Positions 49,506 to 57,869 of a DNA stretch of 64,000 bases are shown piece by piece. Under the pieces are notes generated by a model that saw only the letters and a program-made list of their open reading frames with translations, had not been told where the DNA came from and did not search any database. This DNA is from SFWF01 sp045539925 (GTDB lineage: Bacteria > Bacillota > Clostridia > Oscillospirales > Acutalibacteraceae): contig JAZQGH010000083.1 in assembly GCA_045539925.1 (NCBI GenBank), positions 1 to 64,000 of the forward strand, given 5' to 3'. Each line of letters begins with the position of its first letter. The first letter of the stretch is position 1. The position numbers were made by a program, and so were the translations under genes.

Positions 49506-49590
49506 TCGACCCCCGCCACCGGCACCAATAAAGAGGGAATACAGCCGAAAGGTTGTGTTTCCTCTTTATTTTATGTAAAGGGTCGAACCC
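49506..49590 (+). repeat. 85-bp direct repeat, right copy
   Basis: Exact copy of 49302-49386, carrying a tRNA-Leu 3' fragment with CCA and the whole terminator but no 5' part of a tRNA. This is the pattern of an attachment-site duplication. Confidence 0.9.
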
Positions 49591-49603
49591 TCAGTTATTG
49601 TGC

Positions 49604-49632
49604 TTGACTTTAAATTGCAATGAGACTATAAT
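49604..49632 (+). promoter_or_regulatory. Sigma-A promoter of xpt
   Basis: TTGACT (49604-49609), 17-bp spacer, TATAAT (49627-49632). It predicts a leader of about 120 bases before the xpt start. Confidence 0.75.
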
Positions 49633-49639
49633 TTTTTTG

Positions 49640-49745
49640 TAATAATCCATAGTTTTTTGGCAAACTGTTAGAACGAGCCGACTGGCAGGCAAGGCAAAGT
49701 GGGCTCGGCGTTAGGGTGTCTTCGGAGAATAATTTTACAAAAACA
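49640..49745 (+). promoter_or_regulatory. Structured leader of xpt, class not identified
   Basis: A stem CGAGCCGACT (49674-49683) with AGTGGGCTCG (49698-49707), nine pairs around one G-G mismatch, encloses a 14-base loop rich in GGCA. It is followed by TTAGGGTGTCTTCGGAGAA. Purine genes often carry a purine or PRPP riboswitch, but the canonical purine-riboswitch conserved core is not visible. Confidence 0.35.
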
Positions 49746-49759
49746 GCGGAGGAATCAGT

Positions 49760-50344
49760 ATGAATTTTTTAGAGGAAAGAATTATAAAGGACGGAATTAT
49801 AAAACCCGGTAATGTCCTTAAGGTCGATAGCTTTTTAAATCATCAGATGGATATATCCCTCTTAGACCAAATCGGCAAAGAATTTCACCGCCGTTTCGGT
49901 GACAAAAAGATAACCAAAGTGCTCACAATTGAAGCCTCGGGAATTGCTATCGCATATCCCGTAGCGCGAGAGTTTGGTGTGCCGCTGGTTTTTGCTAAAA
50001 AGGCAAAATCCGTAAATATTGACGGAGATGTTTATGTTGCCGAGGTCGAATCCTTTACCCATAAAAACAAAAATCAGGTAATTGTCTCTAAAAAGTACAT
50101 ATCCGAAGAGGATAATATCCTTATCATAGACGATTTTCTTGCAAACGGCTGTGCACTTCAGGGGCTTATCTCTATTGTAGAGTCTGCAGGTGCCACCGTT
50201 GCAGGACTTGGTATTGCTATAGAAAAGGGCTTCCAAATAGGGGGCAGAGTTATCAGAAATTTAGGATATCATCTTGAATCTCTTGCTATAGTGGATGCAA
50301 TGGACCCCGAAAAAGGAAGCATTACCTTCCGCGAGCAAAAATGA
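49760..50344 (+). CDS. xpt: Xanthine phosphoribosyltransferase
   Basis: Salvages xanthine to XMP using PRPP. 194 residues, the usual length. The family start LEERIIKDGIIKPGNVLKVDSFLNHQ is visible, as are EASGIAIAYPVA near residue 61 and the PRPP-binding loop ILIIDDFLANGCALQGL near 119. AGGAAT-type site GGAGGAATC lies before the ATG. It is expressed from the promoter at 49604 behind a structured leader. It is not followed by a xanthine permease, the usual partner in Bacillus; a weak terminator at 50363 separates it from miaB. Confidence 0.95.
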   Translation: MNFLEERIIKDGIIKPGNVLKVDSFLNHQMDISLLDQIGKEFHRRFGDKKITKVLTIEASGIAIAYPVAREFGVPLVFAKKAKSVNIDGDVYVAEVESFTHKNKNQVIVSKKYISEEDNILIIDDFLANGCALQGLISIVESAGATVAGLGIAIEKGFQIGGRVIRNLGYHLESLAIVDAMDPEKGSITFREQK

Positions 50345-50362
50345 TTTTTTAACCCGTTACAC

Positions 50363-50396
50363 AAAGGGAGGATCTCGGTCCTCCCTTTGATATTTT
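50363..50396 (+). terminator. Terminator of xpt
   Basis: AAAGGGAGG (50363-50371), 8-base loop, CCTCCCTTT (50380-50388), then GATATTTT. The T run is imperfect. Confidence 0.65.
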
Positions 50397-50431
50397 AAGT
50401 TTTCATTTTAATCGAACTCAACATTTTCCTC

Positions 50432-50460
50432 TTGAATGATTTGTGATTATAGTATATAAT
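50432..50460 (+). promoter_or_regulatory. Sigma-A promoter of miaB and the mismatch-repair operon
   Basis: TTGAAT (50432-50437), 17-bp spacer, TATAAT (50455-50460), 30 bases before miaB. Confidence 0.75.
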
Positions 50461-50489
50461 ATATTAAATATTGATAAAATGGAGATAAT

Positions 50490-51890
50490 ATGTCAAGTAA
50501 CATTTCAAATAGTGAAATTCTCTCGTCTTTGCAGGGCTATACCGAAAGGGTAAAAGAAATATTACCCACCATATATTCTCATCAGCCTCTTGCCTGTATA
50601 AATACCTACGGCTGTCAGCAAAATGTCTCCGACAGCGAAAAGATTAAGGGCATAATGGAGTCTATGGGGTATGCTCTTACCGAAGACTATACTAAGGCCG
50701 ATTTTGTGCTTTTCAATACCTGTGCAGTGCGCGGTCACGCCGAGGACAGGGTGTTCGGAAATATAGGCCGCACCAAGCAGCACAAAAAGGAAAAAGAAAA
50801 GGTGCTTGTGGCGGTATGCGGATGTATGGCACAGCAGCAGATAGTCTGCGACAAGATAAAGAAAAGCTATCCTTATGTGGATATGGTTTTCGGCACGCAC
50901 CATATTCAGAAGCTTCCCGAATATATCTATAAAAGGCTTACAGGCTCGGGCAGAATTTTCGACATATCGGAAGATTTTAACGAAGTGGTAGAGGGGCTTC
51001 CCATTCATCGAGACGGCAGAATAAAGGGTTGGCTTCCCATAATGCACGGTTGCGACAACTTCTGTACCTACTGCATAGTGCCGTATGTAAGAGGCAGAGA
51101 AAAATCGAGACTGTCCGAGGATATTATAGCCGAAGCCAGGCAGATGATAGCACAGGGCTTTAAGGAGATTATGCTTTTGGGTCAGAACGTAAACTCCTAC
51201 GGAAAAGGACTTGACTGCGATATAAATTTTGCAGAGCTTCTCCGCAGGATAAATGCCTTAGAGGGTGATTTCCGTATCCGCTTTATGACCTCTCACCCAA
51301 AGGACTGCACTATGGAGCTTTTAGATGCCGTTCGCGACTGCGAAAAGGTAGAAAAGCATCTGCATCTGCCCTTCCAGTCAGGAAGTGACCGAATACTTAA
51401 GGCTATGAACCGCCGCTATGACAGCACAGGCTATCTTAACCTTATCGCCGAGGCAAAACGGCGCATACCCGATGTAACCTTTACAAGTGATATTATCGTA
51501 GGCTTCCCCGGTGAGACCTATGAAGACTTTCTGGAAACCCTCAGGGTAGTCAAAGAGGTTGAGTTTCAGGCACTCTTCACCTTTATCTACTCTCCCCGAA
51601 ACGGCACACCCGCAGCCTCTATGCCCGACCCCATATCCCGCGAGGAAAAGGGTAAATGGTTCAGTGAGCTACTTGCCGAACAGGAAGAAATATCAAAGAA
51701 AAACTATCGGTCCTATGTGGGTACTACCCACCGTGTCCTTTGCGACGATGTCATAGGAAAGGGAAAACTTTCGGGCAAGACCCTTTCTGCCGTAGATGTA
51801 GAGTTTGAGGGAGACGAGTCTCTGCTCGGTCAGTTCGTCACTGTAAGGATTGACCGATTTACAAATGTTCTCGAAGGAACAATAGTTTAA
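50490..51890 (+). CDS. miaB: tRNA-2-methylthio-N6-dimethylallyladenosine synthase
   Basis: Radical-SAM methylthiotransferase that adds a methylthio group to i6A37 of tRNAs reading U-starting codons; tRNA-Leu(CAA) in this window is a likely substrate. 466 residues. The N-terminal cluster domain has Cys in NTYGCQQN, FNTCAVR and CGCMAQ; the radical-SAM motif is CDNFCTYC near residue 187; a C-terminal TRAM domain starts near 405. The start has GGAGATAAT. It heads a long operon that also contains miaA, which makes its substrate, with ylbF, mutS and mutL between. Confidence 0.97.
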   Translation: MSSNISNSEILSSLQGYTERVKEILPTIYSHQPLACINTYGCQQNVSDSEKIKGIMESMGYALTEDYTKADFVLFNTCAVRGHAEDRVFGNIGRTKQHKKEKEKVLVAVCGCMAQQQIVCDKIKKSYPYVDMVFGTHHIQKLPEYIYKRLTGSGRIFDISEDFNEVVEGLPIHRDGRIKGWLPIMHGCDNFCTYCIVPYVRGREKSRLSEDIIAEARQMIAQGFKEIMLLGQNVNSYGKGLDCDINFAELLRRINALEGDFRIRFMTSHPKDCTMELLDAVRDCEKVEKHLHLPFQSGSDRILKAMNRRYDSTGYLNLIAEAKRRIPDVTFTSDIIVGFPGETYEDFLETLRVVKEVEFQALFTFIYSPRNGTPAASMPDPISREEKGKWFSELLAEQEEISKKNYRSYVGTTHRVLCDDVIGKGKLSGKTLSAVDVEFEGDESLLGQFVTVRIDRFTNVLEGTIV

Positions 51891-51908
51891 AAGAAAGAAG
51901 AGTTTAAA

Positions 51909-52310
51909 ATGGATATTATCGAACTTACACGCACCTTAGGTGCCGAAATACAGAAGACCGAAGAGTACAAGCGTTTTATGACCGCTAAGGAGAAAAACGA
52001 TAAGGACGAGGCTCTTCAAAAGCAGATAGGAGACTTTAATCTTCTTAAAATGCAGCTTGACGCAGAGCACGAAAAGGAAGAAAAGGACGAGGCAAAAATC
52101 CTCGAAATAAACGAAAAGATAGTAGAGCTTTATAACATCATTGTTTCGGGTGAAGCTATGACCGAGTTCAACAACGCCTATGCCGACTATAAGACACTCA
52201 CCGACAAAATCTCAAATATTCTCCTTATGTGTGAAAACGGAGAAGACCCCGCCACCTGTGAGCCCTCATCCTGTTCAGGAAATTGCTCCTCCTGCGGCGG
52301 ATGCCACTAA
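51909..52310 (+). CDS. YlbF/YmcA-family protein with a Cys-rich tail
   Basis: 133-residue helical protein of the YlbF/YmcA (DUF964) family. The coiled helical body (about residues 1-112) is followed by a tail with six Cys, CEPSSCSGNCSSCGGCH. In B. subtilis, YlbF, YmcA and YaaT form a complex that carries [4Fe-4S] clusters and guides RNase Y; the tail could hold such a cluster here. It lies between miaB and mutS, a common position for ylbF/ymcA. There is no YaaT gene in the window. Confidence 0.85.
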   Translation: MDIIELTRTLGAEIQKTEEYKRFMTAKEKNDKDEALQKQIGDFNLLKMQLDAEHEKEEKDEAKILEINEKIVELYNIIVSGEAMTEFNNAYADYKTLTDKISNILLMCENGEDPATCEPSSCSGNCSSCGGCH

Positions 52311-52341
52311 AAAATAAAAATCTAACGAAAGGAATGATACT

Positions 52342-54939
52342 ATGGCAGAGCTTTCTCCTATGATGCGTCAGTATATGGAGATAAAAAGCCGCAATACAGA
52401 CAGTATTCTCTTTTTCCGTCTGGGCGACTTTTATGAAATGTTCTTCGAAGACGCCAAAACCGCCTCGGAAGAGCTTGATCTCACCCTCACGGGAAGAGAT
52501 TGCGGACAGGAAGAGCGTGCCCCTATGTGCGGAGTTCCTTTCCACAGTTGCGAATCATATATAGCCCGTCTTGTGGCAAAAGGCTACAAGGTAGCCATTT
52601 GTGAGCAGATGGAAGACCCTGCAACCGCAAAGGGAATAGTAAAGCGGGATGTTGTGCGCATCATAACCCCGGGTACCGTAATCGAAGACAGTATGCTGCA
52701 GGAGGATAAAAACAACTATCTTGCCACTCTGTACTTCACGAAGGAGTCGACAGCCCTCTGCTTTGCAGATGCATCTACGGGAAAAGCCTTTGTAACCGAG
52801 ATTTCGGGCAGTAATATTCAGCAAAGGGTAATAAATCAGCTTGCCCGTTTTGCCCCAGCCGAGATAGTCACCACCAAAGAGCTGGAAATGAATCCCCGCA
52901 TTACCGAATATCTTAAAAATATGACCGATTGTATGATAACGGTCAGAGAAAATGCCTTTTTCAGCTCTGCAGACAATGAAGAGCTTGTTAAAAACCATTT
53001 TAGTGTAATAAGTGCCGAAAACCTCGGCATCCCTGCAGGAAGCCCTGCAGTTTTCGCCCTTGGCGCTACACTTGCCTATGTTTATGAAACGGGCGGAAAT
53101 AAAAGCATTTCCATCGGCGAGGTAGAAAGCTATTCCACCAGCGAGTATATGTATCTAGACTATACCGCCGTTAGAAATCTCGAACTTTGCGAGACCATGC
53201 GTTTTAAGTCTAAAAAAGGCTCACTTCTCTGGGTGCTTGATAAAACCAGAACCGCAATGGGTAAAAGAATGCTCAGAAGCTGGATAGAACAGCCCCTTAT
53301 CGACCTTTTTGCTATTGACGAGCGTCTTAATGCCGTTGAGGAGCTTTTTGGAGATACGATGCTTCGCGGTGAGCTTATGGAATATCTTTCGGGCATCCGC
53401 GATTTAGAGCGACTTCTTACCCGAATAGTCTACCGCACCGCAAATGCAAAGGATTTAAACACCGTTTCCGACACCTGTGCTAGACTGCCCTACATAAAAC
53501 AGACCCTCTCGGGCGCAAGGTCCAAAATGCTTACAAAGCTTCACGCAGAGCTTGATACCCTGTCTGATATTCACGAGCTTATCAAGTCTGCCATCAATGA
53601 CGAGCCCCCTGCCATAATCCGCGAGGGCGGAATGTTCAGAAAGGGCTTTAACTCGGAGTTGGACGAGCTAATATACATTATCGAAAACGGCGCAGGCATC
53701 GTCACCGAAATCGAAAACCGTGAAAAAGAGCGCACTGGAATTAAAAATCTCCGTGTCCGCTACAATAAGGTCTTCGGCTATTATATCGAGGTCACGAACT
53801 CCTATAAGGAGCTAGTACCCGATGACTATATCCGCAAACAGACCCTTACAAACTGCGAACGCTTCATAACCGAGGAGCTTAAAACCCTTGAAGCCCGTAT
53901 AATAGGGGCTAAGGACCGCAGAGAACAGCTTGAATACGAGATGTTCGAAAATATGCTCTCTGCTTTGGCGGATCAGCTTAAACGCTTCCAGACCTCTGCC
54001 GAGGTTATCGCCCTTACAGACTCACTTTGCTCTCTTGCCGAAACGGCAGTGCAAAATGACTATGTCCGTCCCCGTCTTAATGAAGAGGGAATAATCAGTA
54101 TTCAGTCGGGCCGTCATCCTGTGGTCGAAAGGGTGATTAAAACACCCTTTGTATCCAACGATACCTACTTAGACCTTAAGGACGACCGCTGTGCGGTTAT
54201 AACAGGTCCAAATATGGCAGGTAAATCCACCTATATGCGACAGGTAGCGCTTATAACCCTTATGGCGCAGATAGGCTCATTTGTTCCCGCACAGTCGGCA
54301 AATATAAGCATAGTAGATGCCATTTTCACCAGAGTGGGAGCATCCGACGATCTGGCTTCGGGACAGTCGACCTTTATGGTTGAGATGAGCGAGGTGGCAT
54401 CAATAATTAAAAATGCAACCTCACGCAGTCTGCTTATCCTTGACGAAATAGGCAGAGGCACCTCTACCTTTGACGGAATGTCCATAGCACGTGCTGTGCT
54501 TGAATTCGTTGCCGATAAGCGTAAGCTCGGCGCAAAGACCCTTTTTGCAACCCACTATCATGAGCTTACCGAGATGGAAAACGAGCTTAAGGGAATAAGA
54601 AACTATAATATTGCCGTTAAAAAACGCGGTGATGACATAACCTTCCTCCGCCGAATCGTCAGAGGAGGGGCAGACGACAGCTACGGTATCGAGGTAGCAA
54701 AGCTTGCGGGAATTCCCGACGGAGTTATAAACCGCGCCAAGCAGATACTTGAAAAGACCCTGAGCGAGGGTGTAACTGTTACCAGAACAGTAAGGACAGA
54801 CGACCTGCAGATGCCCCTTACCTTCGGAAGAGGGGACGAAATAATAGACGATCTAAAAACTATGGATGTAAATGTACTCACCCCCATAGAGTGTATGAGC
54901 ATCCTGTCCGAGCTTTCTAAAAAAGCAAAAGAACTTTAA
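52342..54939 (+). CDS. mutS: DNA mismatch repair protein MutS
   Basis: Recognises mismatches and small loops in DNA and starts repair with MutL. 865 residues, standard length. The mismatch-wedging motif GDFYEMF (Phe near residue 34) is present, the clamp domain has the usual long helices, and the ATPase carries Walker A GPNMAGKSTYMRQ near 620 and Walker B ILDEIGRGTSTFDG near 700. AAAGGAATG precedes the ATG. It is followed by mutL after 18 bases. Confidence 0.97.
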   Translation: MAELSPMMRQYMEIKSRNTDSILFFRLGDFYEMFFEDAKTASEELDLTLTGRDCGQEERAPMCGVPFHSCESYIARLVAKGYKVAICEQMEDPATAKGIVKRDVVRIITPGTVIEDSMLQEDKNNYLATLYFTKESTALCFADASTGKAFVTEISGSNIQQRVINQLARFAPAEIVTTKELEMNPRITEYLKNMTDCMITVRENAFFSSADNEELVKNHFSVISAENLGIPAGSPAVFALGATLAYVYETGGNKSISIGEVESYSTSEYMYLDYTAVRNLELCETMRFKSKKGSLLWVLDKTRTAMGKRMLRSWIEQPLIDLFAIDERLNAVEELFGDTMLRGELMEYLSGIRDLERLLTRIVYRTANAKDLNTVSDTCARLPYIKQTLSGARSKMLTKLHAELDTLSDIHELIKSAINDEPPAIIREGGMFRKGFNSELDELIYIIENGAGIVTEIENREKERTGIKNLRVRYNKVFGYYIEVTNSYKELVPDDYIRKQTLTNCERFITEELKTLEARIIGAKDRREQLEYEMFENMLSALADQLKRFQTSAEVIALTDSLCSLAETAVQNDYVRPRLNEEGIISIQSGRHPVVERVIKTPFVSNDTYLDLKDDRCAVITGPNMAGKSTYMRQVALITLMAQIGSFVPAQSANISIVDAIFTRVGASDDLASGQSTFMVEMSEVASIIKNATSRSLLILDEIGRGTSTFDGMSIARAVLEFVADKRKLGAKTLFATHYHELTEMENELKGIRNYNIAVKKRGDDITFLRRIVRGGADDSYGIEVAKLAGIPDGVINRAKQILEKTLSEGVTVTRTVRTDDLQMPLTFGRGDEIIDDLKTMDVNVLTPIECMSILSELSKKAKEL

Positions 54940-54957
54940 ACTTAAGGAGATGATTTT

Positions 54958-56916
54958 ATGGCAGATATTCAGCTTTTACCAAAGGAAATAGCAGAGCTTA
55001 TCGCAGCTGGCGAGGTCGTAGAGCGTCCTGCATCTGTCATAAAAGAACTTGTAGAAAATGCTATTGACGCAGGTGCTGATAAAATAGTTGTCGAAATTCA
55101 GCGTGGCGGAATTTCCTATATGCGTGTCACCGATAACGGTTGTGGTATAAAGCCCGAACAGGTGCCTACCGCCTTTATGCGTCATGCCACAAGCAAGATA
55201 AAAAGCGAGGCAGATCTTTTTAAAATTGCTACCCTCGGCTTTCGCGGAGAGGCTCTTGCCTCAATAAGCGCAGTAGCAAAGGTTGAAATGCTGACCAAAT
55301 CTCCCGAGTGTGATACGGGCGTGCGATATGTCATAGAGGGCGGAGTCGAGACCGAGTGCGACGAGGCAGGCTGTCCCGACGGCACAACCATCATTATCCG
55401 CGACCTTTTCTTTAACACCCCCGCCCGTATGAAATTCCTTAAAAAGGATGTTTCGGAGGCTACTGCTGTGGCAGCGGTAGTAGACGCAATTGCCCTTTCC
55501 CATCCCGAAATATCTGTCAGATTTATTAAGGATTCAAAGCCAATGCTTGCAACCTCAGGAGACGGAAAACTTGCATCTGCAGTTTATGCCGTACTTGGAA
55601 GAGAATTCTCCTCAGGTCTTATTCCTGCAGATTCGACCACCTCAGGAATTCGTGTTTCGGGTCTTATTTGCAAGCCTGTATATTGCCGTCCCACAAGAGG
55701 CGGACAGTATTTCTTTTTAAACAACCGCTTTATTCGTTCGGGCGTTATAGCAAAGGCACTGGATCAGGCATACAAAAGCACTGTTATGGTGGGCAAATTT
55801 CCCTCTTGTGTACTCAATATTGAAATTCCTTTTGACAGGGTCGATGTAAATGTTCATCCCGCCAAGACCGAGGTTCGTTTTTCAGACGAAAAGGCTATTT
55901 TTGAAGCGGTTTATTATGCCGTTAAAAATGCCCTTGTTCAGGGCGACAGCCGTCCTCAGCTCGAACTTAAAGAGAAAACCGAACCCAAAAAGGAAGAAAC
56001 CTTTCAGCGCATGAGCGTGGAGGAGTATAAAAACCGTTTTGCCTCGGCGGAAAAGAAAAAAGATACCCCTGCCGAACAGCTTTACGGCGGTGTTCGTCCC
56101 TCATATACCCATAAATCAGGCATTGCTTCCGACATCGGCAAGAAAGCCATTTCAGGTCTTTCGGTACTGTCTGATTATACAAAGTCAATTATTTCTGCTA
56201 ATACAGCCAAAGCAGAAAAAACGGAAGACAAAAATCAACCCGAAGTAATAACTCAGGAAAAGAAAGAGCCGCCCGTATACGAACAGATAATCTCCGCCTT
56301 TTCCGACGGAGAAACTCAGTTTGAAAACACCTCCTTTATGGAGGATGCCGAAATAGAGTTTCGCTATATCGGCGAGGCTTTCAGAACATATCTTATCGTT
56401 CAGTACAAGGGAAGCATCTGGTTTATCGACAAGCATGCCGCCCACGAGCGTATTCTTTACGAAAAGCTCAAAGCTGAGGGTGTGCCCGAGGTGCAGACCC
56501 TGCTTTCTCCCGTATCTGTAACCCTTTCTCGTGAGGAGCACCGTGCAGTGCTGGATAATCTCGATCTGCTTTTAAAGGCGGGCTTCGAAATAGAGGAGTT
56601 CGGTACGGTTTCTGTGCTTGTAAGGGCGGTGCCTGCAAGTCTTGTTAAAACCGATATAATGTTCCTTGTCTGCGATATTGCAGCAAATCTTGTAAAGTAC
56701 GGAAAAGCCGAAACCGAGATACTCGACGACCTTTATCATAACATCGCCTGCCGAAGCGCAATAAAGGGCGGAAATATGCAGTCCGAGGCCGAAATGGAAG
56801 AGTTCGCAAGGAGAATAATCTCCTCCGACGATATTATGTACTGTCCCCACGGCAGACCCGTTGCCTTTGAGCTTAAAAGAAGCGAACTGGAGAAACAGTT
56901 CGGCAGAACAAAATAG
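54958..56916 (+). CDS. mutL: DNA mismatch repair protein MutL (endonuclease type)
   Basis: Partner of MutS, 652 residues. The GHKL ATPase domain has ENAIDAGAD near residue 33, DNGCGI near 61 and GFRGEALASI near 93. The C-terminal domain holds the endonuclease motifs of organisms without MutH: DKHAAHERI near 490, ACRSAIKGG near 597 and CPHGRP near 632. A Lys/Glu-rich linker (about 340-440) joins the two. The gene begins with AAGGAGATG. The nuclease signature implies nick-directed repair with no Dam methylation. Confidence 0.96.
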   Translation: MADIQLLPKEIAELIAAGEVVERPASVIKELVENAIDAGADKIVVEIQRGGISYMRVTDNGCGIKPEQVPTAFMRHATSKIKSEADLFKIATLGFRGEALASISAVAKVEMLTKSPECDTGVRYVIEGGVETECDEAGCPDGTTIIIRDLFFNTPARMKFLKKDVSEATAVAAVVDAIALSHPEISVRFIKDSKPMLATSGDGKLASAVYAVLGREFSSGLIPADSTTSGIRVSGLICKPVYCRPTRGGQYFFLNNRFIRSGVIAKALDQAYKSTVMVGKFPSCVLNIEIPFDRVDVNVHPAKTEVRFSDEKAIFEAVYYAVKNALVQGDSRPQLELKEKTEPKKEETFQRMSVEEYKNRFASAEKKKDTPAEQLYGGVRPSYTHKSGIASDIGKKAISGLSVLSDYTKSIISANTAKAEKTEDKNQPEVITQEKKEPPVYEQIISAFSDGETQFENTSFMEDAEIEFRYIGEAFRTYLIVQYKGSIWFIDKHAAHERILYEKLKAEGVPEVQTLLSPVSVTLSREEHRAVLDNLDLLLKAGFEIEEFGTVSVLVRAVPASLVKTDIMFLVCDIAANLVKYGKAETEILDDLYHNIACRSAIKGGNMQSEAEMEEFARRIISSDDIMYCPHGRPVAFELKRSELEKQFGRTK

Positions 56917-56924
56917 GTGGCACT

Positions 56925-57869
56925 ATGAATAAAATACCCATAGTTGCCGTTGTAGGCCCAACAGCCTCGGGCAAGACCGCCCTTGCGGTAGAACTTGCCA
57001 AAAAGCTTGACGGAGAGATAATTTCCTTTGATTCTATGCAGATATATAAGGGTATGCACATCGCATCTGCCGCCCCCGATATTGAGGAGCGTCAGGGAGT
57101 GCCCCACCATCTGCTCGAATTTTTAGAGCCCAGCGAGAGCTTTTCAGTGGCAGATTTCAAAACAGCAGCAACAAGCTGTGTAAAGGATATAGTCTCGCGG
57201 AATAAAACGGTAATAATCGCAGGCGGCACAGGACTTTATATAAACAGTTTTATCGATAATATCCTTTTTACAGAAGAGGAAATCGACCAAAAACTCAGGG
57301 ACAGTCTCGGTGCCGAATACGACCGAATCGGCGGTGAGGCTATGATAGAAAAGCTTCGCACCTTCGACCCCGAAACGGCAGATAAACTTCATCCGAACAA
57401 TAAAAAGCGTGTGATACGCGCCTTCGAGATATATAAAACCTCGGGGATCACAATGTCACAGCAGCTAAGATACTCAAAAACCGAAGAATCGCCCTATATA
57501 CCATTTATGCTGGGTCTTACCTTCTCTGACCGAGAACTTCTTTACGAGCGAATAAACAAAAGGGTAGATATAATGCTAAAAAACGGACTTCTTATAGAGG
57601 CTCAGGCTATGTTCAGCTCTGGGGCGTCGGGCACGGCGGTGCAGGCAATAGGACATAAGGAGTTTTATCAATATTTCAGAGGGGAGATAACCCTGAGCGA
57701 AGCTACTGAGCTTTTAAAGGCAGAGACCCGCCGTTATGCTAAAAGACAGCTTACATGGTTTCGCAGGGATGAGCGGATAAACTGGATATATCGGGATGTT
57801 ACCGAGGATATAACTGGTGAGGCACTCAGAGTACTTGAAAGGAATGGTTATTTTGGAAAAACAACATAA
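56925..57869 (+). CDS. miaA: tRNA dimethylallyltransferase
   Basis: Adds a dimethylallyl group to A37 of tRNAs reading U-starting codons, the step before MiaB. 314 residues. The P-loop is GPTASGKTAL near residue 10, followed by SFDSMQIYKGM near 36 and GGTGLYINSF near 97. AGGTGG precedes the ATG and lies in the mutL stop region. Its last 17 bases overlap the start of the HlyD-like gene. Its grouping with miaB and mutSL is common in Clostridia. Confidence 0.96.
   Translation: MNKIPIVAVVGPTASGKTALAVELAKKLDGEIISFDSMQIYKGMHIASAAPDIEERQGVPHHLLEFLEPSESFSVADFKTAATSCVKDIVSRNKTVIIAGGTGLYINSFIDNILFTEEEIDQKLRDSLGAEYDRIGGEAMIEKLRTFDPETADKLHPNNKKRVIRAFEIYKTSGITMSQQLRYSKTEESPYIPFMLGLTFSDRELLYERINKRVDIMLKNGLLIEAQAMFSSGASGTAVQAIGHKEFYQYFRGEITLSEATELLKAETRRYAKRQLTWFRRDERINWIYRDVTEDITGEALRVLERNGYFGKTT

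Noticed and set aside
49640..49745. Canonical purine riboswitch before xpt
   Set aside because: The conserved purine-riboswitch loops and junction sequence are not visible, so I only report a structured leader.
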